A stretch of 34,728 bases of DNA from Desulfuromonadales bacterium (lineage in GTDB: Bacteria > Desulfobacterota > Desulfuromonadia > Desulfuromonadales > Geopsychrobacteraceae), in assembly GCA_019429255.1 (NCBI GenBank), contig JAHYIY010000026.1, positions 1 to 34,728 on the forward strand. Direction: 5' to 3'. Within the stretch, counting starts at the first letter, position 1; the number at the start of each line of letters is the position of its first letter. Below, one piece after another: positions 25,338-32,462 of this stretch. A program made the translations under genes and the position numbers. Below the pieces are notes generated by a model. The model was not told the DNA's origin. It searched no databases and saw only the letters and a list, made by a program, of their open reading frames with translations.

Positions 25338-26114
25338 ATGAAGAGGCGTGATTTCATGAAAAGCACGATTATTGCCATTGCCGGCGCCTCGGTTCCTCTC
25401 TCTGCTCTCGAGTTTATCGATCCGAAAGAGGTTCTCGCGGCTAATCCCGAGATCCACTGGGCGTTTCTGATCAACACCTATACCTGCGTCGGCTGCGGTT
25501 TCTGCGTTAAAGCGTGCAAGACCGAAAATGACGTGCCGTTCGAGGCGAACGTCAGCCGTACCTGGGTCGAGCGCTACGTCTACACCAAGGACGACCGCCG
25601 CTATATCGACAGTCCGCAGGCGGCCCTCTATGGTTTCACCGAATCGAAAATTGACCTGGGCGCACGCCTCGGCTTCAAGGAGATCGATCCGGACAACGTC
25701 GGCAAGGCGTTTTTCGTGCCGAAGCTCTGCAACCATTGTGCGGCACCGTCCTGTACCCAGGTCTGCCCGGTCGGCGCCACCTATAAAACCGACGACGGCG
25801 TGGTGCTGGTCGATCGTTCCTGGTGTATCGGCTGCGGCTACTGCATTATGGCCTGCCCCTTCGGTGCCCGGTACTTTCACCCGGTGCACCACGTGGCTGA
25901 TAAATGCACTTTCTGTTACCATCGCATCACCAAAGGGCTGGAAACCGCCTGCGTCAACGCCTGCCCCTTCGGTGCGCGCAAGATGTGCAATATCAGGGAC
26001 ATCAATGATCCGATCACCAAGATCATTCTCAACGACCGGGTTGGCGTCCTGAAAGACGAATTTGGTACCAAGCCCCAGGCCTTCTATATCGGCCTCGCCT
26101 CGGAGGTGCGTTAA
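25338..26114 (+). CDS. Tat-exported ferredoxin-type subunit with four [4Fe-4S] clusters (NrfC-like, second module)
   Basis: This 258-aa protein has a canonical twin-arginine signal (MKRRDFMKSTIIAIAGASVP). Its four cluster motifs are CVGCGFCVKACKTEN (50-64), CNHCAAPSCTQVCPVGA, CIGCGYCIMACPFGAR, and CTFCYHRITKGLETACVNACPFGAR. It differs from the first NrfC-like protein in having a short linker after the signal and in much of its sequence, so the two are old paralogues. The ribosome binding site GGAGGA lies inside the end of the cytochrome gene. The NrfD partner starts 2 bp after its stop. Confidence 0.93.
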   Translation: MKRRDFMKSTIIAIAGASVPLSALEFIDPKEVLAANPEIHWAFLINTYTCVGCGFCVKACKTENDVPFEANVSRTWVERYVYTKDDRRYIDSPQAALYGFTESKIDLGARLGFKEIDPDNVGKAFFVPKLCNHCAAPSCTQVCPVGATYKTDDGVVLVDRSWCIGCGYCIMACPFGARYFHPVHHVADKCTFCYHRITKGLETACVNACPFGARKMCNIRDINDPITKIILNDRVGVLKDEFGTKPQAFYIGLASEVR

Positions 26115-26116
26115 TC

Positions 26117-27406
26117 ATGGTTGAGCAAGTTATGACCGTTCACGGAGAACTCTGGACCGTTAAGGAACTCTTCGTTCTTCCCAATGAATATGTTTACTGG
26201 TCGATCCAGATCGTTATGTACCCTTTCATGACGGGCCTGGTCGCCGGAGCCTTCGTTTTATCTTCTCTTTACCATGTGTTCGGGGTCAAGCAGCTCAAAG
26301 AGATCGCTCGCTTCTCCCTGGTTTTCTCCTTTGCGCTGTTGCCGGTTGCCATGATGCCGCTCCTGCTGCATCTGGCTCAACCTTTCCGGGGCTTCCATGT
26401 CCTGATGACACCGCATTTCACTTCGGCGATCTCGGCTTTCGGCATCGTTTTCATGGCCTACGCCTGCATCGTCGCCTCAGAGCTCTGGTTCGAGTACCGC
26501 AAGCATTTCGTCCTGACCACGCAGGGCCTGGCGGCACGGTCAGCACGATCCGGTTTTGATACCCTACGCATGCACTTTTTCAAAATATTGACTCTCGGGG
26601 CCATGGATATCAGTGAGGAGGCTGTTGCCAAGGACCACAAGGCAGTCAAGAAACTGGCGATGCTGGGAATTCCGGTCGCCTGTTTCCTGCATGGCTATGC
26701 CGGCTTCATCTTCGGTTCGGTCAAGGCCAACGCGCTCTGGATGACGCCGCTGATGCCGGTTATCTTCATCTGTTCGGCGGTGGTCTCCGGGATTGCTCTC
26801 TGTATCGTTTGCTACGTCGTCACCATGGAAATCCGCAAGTTCATGGCCAAGCGTAAAATCAGTCGCTGGGCCGCCGATAAAACCGCGCCCACGGTCACCG
26901 AGTTGAATTCGGCGCAGCAGCAGGAAATCGGCATTGTCTCCAATTATCTGCTCTATTTCATGATCGCAGCCCTCACCCTGGAGATTCTTGACCTGATCTT
27001 CCGCGGCTATACCCAGGTGAAGTCGTGGGATATTCTTCGTGAAGTCATCATGGAGCGCGACTTTACCAAGATTTTCATCATGCAGTACGCCATCGGCAAC
27101 GCACTGCCTTTCCTGATGATGGTTCTGCCGGGACGCACAGTGCGCAGGACAACAATTGCCGCCTGCTTGGTCATATTCGGTGTGTTCATGATGCGCTGGA
27201 ACGTTGTTATCGGCGGCCAGGCCTTCTCTTTGAGCTTTGCCGGCTTCATGCATTACCACCTGCCAATCCTGCCGACAACTTGGGAAACCTTTCGCGAAGG
27301 CCTGGCCGGTGCGCTGACGGTTATGGCAACACCGTTCGTGATTTTCTGGTTCCTGAACAAAATCTTCCCGGCCTTCCTCGAAGAAAGGAAAATCGAAAAA
27401 GCATAA
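26117..27406 (+). CDS. NrfD-family quinol-interacting membrane subunit (second module)
   Basis: This 429-aa protein has about nine predicted helices, including YWSIQIVMYPFMTGLVAGAF, FTSAISAFGIVFMAYACIVA and WNVVIGGQAFSLSFAGF; the last resembles the RWNVVIGGQ segment common in PsrC/NrfD proteins. A GGAGGTG in the end of the preceding gene serves as ribosome binding site. It closes the six-gene operon; no terminal reductase, molybdopterin or nitrite reductase subunit is encoded in the window. The complex therefore probably transfers electrons between menaquinol and cytochromes. Confidence 0.9.
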   Translation: MVEQVMTVHGELWTVKELFVLPNEYVYWSIQIVMYPFMTGLVAGAFVLSSLYHVFGVKQLKEIARFSLVFSFALLPVAMMPLLLHLAQPFRGFHVLMTPHFTSAISAFGIVFMAYACIVASELWFEYRKHFVLTTQGLAARSARSGFDTLRMHFFKILTLGAMDISEEAVAKDHKAVKKLAMLGIPVACFLHGYAGFIFGSVKANALWMTPLMPVIFICSAVVSGIALCIVCYVVTMEIRKFMAKRKISRWAADKTAPTVTELNSAQQQEIGIVSNYLLYFMIAALTLEILDLIFRGYTQVKSWDILREVIMERDFTKIFIMQYAIGNALPFLMMVLPGRTVRRTTIAACLVIFGVFMMRWNVVIGGQAFSLSFAGFMHYHLPILPTTWETFREGLAGALTVMATPFVIFWFLNKIFPAFLEERKIEKA

Positions 27407-27489
27407 TAAAGCAAAGCTCCTCTTGCGATATCGAGGATGTTGTGCCCACTAAATCTTTGGTCTAATATCTGATAAGTCATGAGGGTTGA

Positions 27490-27837
27490 TTCCATTCTGA
27501 TAATTATCAGCATGATGCAGAGATTTCCAAAAGAGATGGGCAGATCGTGTGGAAAGATTCCTGTGTGTTTGCCATGAATGTCGAAGGTAAGATACTGGCG
27601 CACCCTTTTATGCCCGGCCTGATGAGCATGGGCAATCTGCTGTTGACACCGGACAAAAATGTGGAAGAACCGAAAAAGCTCTTTGTTGAATTTGTAGTTG
27701 TCGCAAGCACTAAAGGCGAAGGTTGAGGTGATTATTTGTGGCCGAAGCCGGGAAGAACAACTCCCTCGATAAAAGAAACCTACATCTACCGCGTACCGGA
27801 TACCAATATGTTTGTTGGTGCCGGAATGTACCGGTAA
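27490..27837 (+). pseudogene. Remnant of a Cache-domain protein with an in-frame TGA
   Basis: One frame reads HDAEISKRDGQIVWKDSCVF, then AMNVEGKILAHPFMPGLM, and after a TGA at 27724-27726 continues with GDYLWPKPGRTTPSIKETY and IYRVPDTNMFVGAGMYR to TAA at 27835. This follows a single Cache sensor domain, in which the usual GEGWVDYxWPKP has tryptophan where the TGA stands; TGG to TGA is one base change. No start codon, signal peptide or ribosome binding site is found in this frame, as a TGA at 27487 closes it. Intact relatives are small exported sensors of about 150 aa. It is probably a decayed gene; the region between 27407 and 27489 holds nothing else clear. Confidence 0.7.
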
Positions 27838-28153
27838 CCGTTTTGATGTTATTGCGTTAAATTTTCAGGATTGCAGGAAAAAGAGTTTTTGGAGGCGCTC
27901 ATTTTTAGTGGGCGCTTTTTTTCTGGGCTTTGCCAGGGGAATCGGATGGCCCGTGAACGTGAATCTGTCTTCTGTACACTGTGCGCATTTCTTCACCATC
28001 ATGGCCGGAGCATACTGGTTGGAACGCTCCACCCACATGGAGAAGTATTCTGTGCAATACCAGGTCAGGGCAAAGAGGGTGACAAGGGTGATGATCAAGG
28101 TTGGGGTCAGCAGTTTTTTCCAGATGAGCGAATCCTTGTTTGATTAGAACTGT
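27838..28153. other. Intergenic region with a possible second gene remnant
   Basis: On the minus strand a frame is open from 28143 to 27865. It would read WKKLLTPTLIITLVTLFALT, a good transmembrane helix, and later SNQYAPAMMVKKCAQCTEDR. A ribosome-binding-like AAGGA lies before an ATC codon where an ATG would be expected; the remaining start choices are TTG at 28098 or ATG at 28038. It may be the broken start of a membrane protein. The family is not recognised. Confidence 0.25.
27895..27922 (+). terminator. Rho-independent terminator
   Basis: GCGCTCA (27895-27901) pairs with TGGGCGC (27909-27915), one G-U pair, and is followed by seven T. It would end transcripts from the Cache remnant or read-through from the NrfD operon. 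Confidence 0.7.
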
Positions 28154-30676
28154 TCAGCGACGCAGATAGGTAGAAGCTTTTTGTCCCAGGGCTTTCCAGG
28201 TGCCGAGCAACCCCAGGATCATGGTCAGGGCAATTCCCGTCAACAGGGTAAACAGCACCGCAACGCCCTGCAGCTGAAAATCACTGTTCAGTGGACCCTC
28301 GAGAATGGCAAAGGCCGCCAGGGTGCCGATGAACAGACTGACTCCGCCGGTAATAAGTCCAAGCAGCAGAAATTCGGCAGCAAAGACCCGCAGAATGTCC
28401 TGGCGGGTGGACCCGCACACCTTGTAGATGACAGCATCACGGATGCGGCGATGTTGATCGGCAGAGATGGCACCGATCAGCACCAGAAATCCGGTCAGCA
28501 GGGTAATTGCCGCCATCCCTTTGAAGGCCCAGCCGATATGTTCAAGGTTACGCGCGACATTGGCGAGGATTTCGCGTACCGAAACCGCAGATACGTTGGG
28601 GAAGGCGGCGGTGATCCGGCGATAGAGTTCCTCTTCCTGCTCCGCCGGCAGATGGGCTGCCGCGAGAAAGCTGTGGGGTGCCTGTTCGAGGGTGCCCGGC
28701 GCGAAGATCAGGGCGAAATTGAGTTCCAGTGTTGACCAGTCAACGCTGCGCAGATTGGCAATTTCCGCAGTGATGGTGCGACCGAGGACACTGACGCTGA
28801 TAGTGTCGCCAATGCCGACGCCGAACCCTGCGGCCAGATCGCTGGTGATGGAGAGCAGCGGTGGTCCCTGATAATCGTCCGACCACCAGTCGCCGGCGGT
28901 GATCCGGGTACCGGCGGGCATGGCGGCAGCATAGCTGAAAAAGCGGTCACCACGAATCGCCCAGCGCACTGACGGATCAATGGTTCGTTCTGTTATCGGG
29001 ACCCCGGCAATGGCGGTAATGCGTCCACGCAGGGTTGGTGATGCATCAAAGGTGACATCCTGGGAGTAGTCAGCAAGCATTGCGTTAAACGGCTCAATTT
29101 GCTGCGGTTGCAAGTCAAAAAAGAAGAAGGTCGGCGCCTTTTCCGGCAGGGTGGTGGTCACCAGGCTGTTGAGGTTTCCCTGAATCTGCACAATCAGCAC
29201 CAGTACGGTCAGGCCGATCCCCAGGGAGAAAACGATATTGCTCGCCGGTGAACCGGGACTTTTCAGGCTGGTCAGGGCCAATCGCAGCAGCGGCTGTGAG
29301 GGTCGGGGAACCATCCGCGTCAGCTTGATGACCAGTGCAGCGAGCAGATGAAACAACACAAAACACCCGGCAGCACCGCTGATAAACCACAAGGCCAGGC
29401 GCTGATCGGCGCTACTGAACAGGGCAACGGCGATGAGCAGGGCAGCGGTGATGGTCATGGCAACCCGCACCCCGGTGCCGCTGGTTTTTTTACGCGTTTC
29501 AACGTAGCCGCGAAACAACAGGGCCGGCGGGATGCGACAGGCAGTCCCCAGTTCCTTAAGGGAAAACAGCAGTGCCGTCAGCAGGCCAAAAATGGCAACA
29601 ATGACCCACACTCTGGGGAAAATCGCCACCGTCAGGGGGAAGGGCAGGTTACTGCCCAATAGACTGCTGAGCAGCCAGGGAATAGCTGCCCCGCAGATCA
29701 GCCCGGCAAGGGTGGCGATAGCGCCGAGAAAGAGAATCTGTGCCAGATAAGTGGTAAAAATCAGCTTCCGGGATGCGCCCAGGGATTTCATCGTGGCAAT
29801 GTGGCTGACCTTCCCGCCAAGGTAGCCACGCACCGCGCCGGTCACCCCGAGCCCGCCCAGCAACAGGGCACAGAGCCCCAGCAGCGTCAGGTTGGTTTCC
29901 ATGCGATCGAGAAAATCACTGATGCGCGGCGTTGCCTGGCGCCAGGTACGGATGCGCCAGCCGGCGTCGGGAAAGCGGGCCTCCAGTTCACGGCGGAATT
30001 CGTCTACCAGTTCCCGGTCAGCAAGTTTTAAACGATAGTTATAATCAACCAGGCTGCCCGGTTGCACCAACCCGGTTGGCATCAGTCGGGCCTGGTCAAT
30101 CATGATTCTCGGTCCGAGGGTAAAGGCACCAAAGCTGCGATCCGGTTCGTTGATCAGCCGGCCGCGGATCTGAAATTGGGTTGAACCGAGCTGAATGAGG
30201 TCGCCGACAGCCAGGTTAAGGCGATCAAGGAAAGACGATTCAACCAGGGCACCGGGCAGATCATCGCGTTCGGCAAAGGCCTGCTCAAGGCGTTGCGGGG
30301 GATCGAGGAGGAGCCGGCCATAGAGGGGATAGAGATCATCGACGGCCTTGAGTTCAACCAGTCGTCGCTGTTCTGACCCAACCGCCAGAGCCATGGTGCG
30401 CAGTTGCAGGGTGCTGGAAACAACTGCGTTCTGTTGCAAAAATTCAAGTTGTTCATCATCAGCCGGGCGATGGGCGAGGCGCAGTTCCAGATCACCGCCC
30501 AGCAGGGCACCGGCATCATCGAGCAGGCCTGAACGGGCGGCGGCACTGAAATTACCGATGGCGGCGACAGCAAACACCCCGAGGAACAGGCAGGTGGCAA
30601 AGACCCCGAAACCTCGTAAACCGTGACGCAGTTCCCGCCGCATCAGCCGTAGTGATTGCGTCAGCAAATCCATCAT
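28154..30676 (-). CDS. ABC transporter permease, FtsX/YbbP family
   Basis: This 840-aa inner-membrane protein has one N-terminal helix (FGVFATCLFLGVFAVAAIG), a large periplasmic domain, and FtsX-type helix blocks near residues 260-380, 410-470 and 720-835. The pattern GYLGGKVSHIATMKSLGASRKLI, and in the second half RRIRDAVIYKVCGSTRQDILR, is the coupling-helix region of the MacB/LolE/YbbP class. Its ATG at 30676 overlaps the stop of the ATPase gene (ATGA). With that ATPase and the divergent esterase it resembles the ybbP-ybbA-tesA arrangement of Escherichia coli. The substrate is not known; export or envelope lipid handling is possible. Confidence 0.9.
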   Translation of the reverse strand: MMDLLTQSLRLMRRELRHGLRGFGVFATCLFLGVFAVAAIGNFSAAARSGLLDDAGALLGGDLELRLAHRPADDEQLEFLQQNAVVSSTLQLRTMALAVGSEQRRLVELKAVDDLYPLYGRLLLDPPQRLEQAFAERDDLPGALVESSFLDRLNLAVGDLIQLGSTQFQIRGRLINEPDRSFGAFTLGPRIMIDQARLMPTGLVQPGSLVDYNYRLKLADRELVDEFRRELEARFPDAGWRIRTWRQATPRISDFLDRMETNLTLLGLCALLLGGLGVTGAVRGYLGGKVSHIATMKSLGASRKLIFTTYLAQILFLGAIATLAGLICGAAIPWLLSSLLGSNLPFPLTVAIFPRVWVIVAIFGLLTALLFSLKELGTACRIPPALLFRGYVETRKKTSGTGVRVAMTITAALLIAVALFSSADQRLALWFISGAAGCFVLFHLLAALVIKLTRMVPRPSQPLLRLALTSLKSPGSPASNIVFSLGIGLTVLVLIVQIQGNLNSLVTTTLPEKAPTFFFFDLQPQQIEPFNAMLADYSQDVTFDASPTLRGRITAIAGVPITERTIDPSVRWAIRGDRFFSYAAAMPAGTRITAGDWWSDDYQGPPLLSITSDLAAGFGVGIGDTISVSVLGRTITAEIANLRSVDWSTLELNFALIFAPGTLEQAPHSFLAAAHLPAEQEEELYRRITAAFPNVSAVSVREILANVARNLEHIGWAFKGMAAITLLTGFLVLIGAISADQHRRIRDAVIYKVCGSTRQDILRVFAAEFLLLGLITGGVSLFIGTLAAFAILEGPLNSDFQLQGVAVLFTLLTGIALTMILGLLGTWKALGQKASTYLRR

Positions 30677-31362
30677 GAGGGGTTGTCTCCATCAGGGACA
30701 AGCCGACCGTCGGCAATGCGGATGGTGCGTTGGCAGCGCTGTGCCAGGGTTGTATCATGGGTGATCAGTATCAGGGATGTCCCTTTTTCCTGTTGCAAAG
30801 AAAAAAGCAGGTCCATCACCATCAGACCAGTATTGCGGTCGAGGTTGCCGGTTGGCTCATCAGCGAGAATCAACGCCGGTTCGGTAACAAAAGCGCGCGC
30901 CAGAGCGACGCGCTGTTGCTCTCCGCCCGACAGCTCACCGGGAAAATGGCCGCTGCGCTGGGCCAGTCCGGTGACTGTCAATGCTGCCGCTGCACGCTCC
31001 AGCGCCGTATCGTCACCGGAAAATTCCAGCGGCAGGGCGACATTCTCCAGCGCCGTCATGGTCGGGATCAGGTGAAAGGATTGAAAAACAATGCCAATGT
31101 GAGCACGGCGAAAACGCGCCAGAGCATCTTCGTCGAGGCCATTGAGGGTCGTGCCGGCGACCCTGATGGTGCCGCTGGTGGCTGGTTCCAGCCCGGCCAG
31201 GGCCATCAGCAAGGTAGTTTTACCGGCCCCGGACGGGCCAACAACACTGACGGTTTCTCCGCTCTCCACGCGCAGGTCGATACCGCGCAGGATCTTGACC
31301 GGCCCGGCACCACCAACTAGACTTAAATGAAGATCGTTTATTTCAATGATAGGATCAGGCAT
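30673..31362 (-). CDS. ABC transporter ATP-binding protein, YbbA/LolD family
   Basis: This 229-aa ATPase drives the FtsX-type permease encoded downstream. Walker A is VGPSGAGKTT (41-50), the signature LSGGEQQR is at 144-151, Walker B LILADEPTGNLD at 164-175, and the Q-loop VFQSFHLIP is at 92-100. A longer frame exists to 31440, but the ATG at 31362 has AGGAG at the right distance and gives the usual start PDPIIEINDLHL. The ATG shares two bases with the start codon of the divergent esterase gene. Confidence 0.93.
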   Translation of the reverse strand: MPDPIIEINDLHLSLVGGAGPVKILRGIDLRVESGETVSVVGPSGAGKTTLLMALAGLEPATSGTIRVAGTTLNGLDEDALARFRRAHIGIVFQSFHLIPTMTALENVALPLEFSGDDTALERAAAALTVTGLAQRSGHFPGELSGGEQQRVALARAFVTEPALILADEPTGNLDRNTGLMVMDLLFSLQQEKGTSLILITHDTTLAQRCQRTIRIADGRLVPDGDNPS

Positions 31363-31981
31363 GAAAACTCCTGTTTGCTGGTTATTGCTGCTCTTTTTAG
31401 CTGTACCTCTGACCCTGACAGCGGCTGCGCCCGTCACCATCCTGGTGCTGGGTGACAGCCTGACGGCCGGTTATGGCCTGGCGGAAAGTGAGGCCTTTCC
31501 GGCTCAACTTGAACGGGCACTTATTGAACAAGGTCATCAGGTGCGCGTTATCAATGCCGGTATCTCCGGCGACACCAGTGCCGGTGGCGCTGCCCGTCTC
31601 GAATGGAGTCTGGCCGATAATCCCGATCTGGTCGTCCTTGCCCTGGGAGCCAACGACGCCTTGCGCGGCTTGAATCCCGACCAGACCCGAACCAACCTCG
31701 CCGCCATTATTGAGCGCCTCAAGCAGCGACAGATCAGCCTGTTACTTGCCGGCATGCTCGCCCCGCGCAACATGGGCGAAAATTATTATAACAGTTTTGA
31801 TAAAATCTATCCGGAATTGGCGCAGGAATTCGACGTGCCCCTCTATCCTTTTTTCCTGGAAGGGGTGGCAGGCAAGCCGGAACTGAATCTTGCCGATGGG
31901 ATACATCCTAATGAGGCAGGGGTGCAAGTGATGGTGGAGGGGATCTTGCCGCTGGTGGTGGAAGAACTGTCGTCGCTCTGA
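31361..31981 (+). CDS. tesA: TesA-type SGNH/GDSL esterase (acyl-CoA thioesterase I / lysophospholipase L1)
   Basis: This 206-aa exported hydrolase has a signal peptide (KTPVCWLLLLFLAVPLTLTAAA). The GDSL block is VLGDSLTAGYG, with the catalytic Ser near residue 32. Block II is INAGISGDTSAGG, block III LALGANDALRG, and the Asp/His block is DGIHPNEAG near residues 179-182. TesA hydrolyses acyl-CoA, lysophospholipids and other esters in the periplasm. The ATG at 31361 is chosen over an in-frame start 5 codons upstream because the signal peptide follows directly. It is divergent from the ABC transporter, as in Escherichia coli. Confidence 0.92.
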   Translation: MKTPVCWLLLLFLAVPLTLTAAAPVTILVLGDSLTAGYGLAESEAFPAQLERALIEQGHQVRVINAGISGDTSAGGAARLEWSLADNPDLVVLALGANDALRGLNPDQTRTNLAAIIERLKQRQISLLLAGMLAPRNMGENYYNSFDKIYPELAQEFDVPLYPFFLEGVAGKPELNLADGIHPNEAGVQVMVEGILPLVVEELSSL

Positions 31982-32004
31982 TTCGTCCAGATTGTAGGTT
32001 TCAG

Positions 32005-32064
32005 TTGACAGAGGTCGGCATGACTGTCAATTTTCAGGTGCTGATTATTTACCACCATTATAAT
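32005..32064 (+). promoter_or_regulatory. Inverted repeat and -10-like box before the 77-aa gene
   Basis: TTGACAG (32005-32011) and CTGTCAA (32024-32030) form a perfect 7-bp dyad with a 12-bp spacer. A perfect TATAAT (32059-32064) follows, 24 bp before the next start, but has no good -35 partner. The dyad could be an operator. Confidence 0.3.
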
Positions 32065-32087
32065 GACGATTACTCAGGAGACTTTCC

Positions 32088-32321
32088 ATGCATATTTTTA
32101 CCGACGGCTTTACCAGCGTATCCCTGTCCAACGGCAACCTGCGGGTCAAACTGGCGCAGAACGGTCCCGACAATGAGCCGGTTGAGGTGGCGACTTTGAT
32201 TGTCCCGGCGGCATCGGCACCGAGTTTTGTCAACGGTTTGGCCAACGCCCTGCAGCAGCTCGAAGAGCAGATCAAGGCCAAGCAATCCGAGATGGTGGTT
32301 GAGGGGACCAAGCCGAACTGA
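32088..32321 (+). CDS. Small protein of unknown function
   Basis: This 77-aa soluble protein starts MHIFTDGFTSVSLSNGNLRV. Its first half is predicted beta-strand, and its second half, SFVNGLANALQQLEEQIKAKQ, is an amphipathic helix. GGAGACTTTCC precedes the ATG. I do not recognise a named family, but the codon use and clean start look real. It lies after tesA on the same strand and converges on gcvPB. Confidence 0.65.
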   Translation: MHIFTDGFTSVSLSNGNLRVKLAQNGPDNEPVEVATLIVPAASAPSFVNGLANALQQLEEQIKAKQSEMVVEGTKPN

Positions 32322-32330
32322 TCGTTTTTA

Positions 32331-32461
32331 GTCCACGGAAAACACGGAAAAACACGGAAGAAAAGCTTCATGTTAGAAAAACAGTCATTCACCAAAAAGC
32401 CAGGTGGTGCCTCTTCAAGGTTTTGTTTGGTTTTTCAGTGATTTCCGTGTTTTCCGTGGAC
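32331..32461. repeat. 131-bp element with perfect 20-bp terminal inverted repeats
   Basis: GTCCACGGAAAACACGGAAA (32331-32350) and its exact inverse (32442-32461) flank 91 bp. The left arm also contains ACACGGAA-type direct repeats (32341-32359). It fills the gap between two convergent genes. No coding capacity is seen. It may be a mobile non-autonomous repeat or serve as terminator. Confidence 0.75.
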
Positions 32462-32462
32462 A

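Noticed and set aside
21836-27406. Assignment of the six-gene operon as a formate-dependent nitrite reductase (nrfABCD) cluster
   Set aside because: No NrfA pentaheme catalytic subunit with its CxxCK motif is encoded; only electron-transfer subunits are present.
27724-27726. In-frame TGA read as selenocysteine
   Set aside because: The family residue at this place is tryptophan, not cysteine; no convincing SECIS hairpin follows, and the gene also lacks a start.
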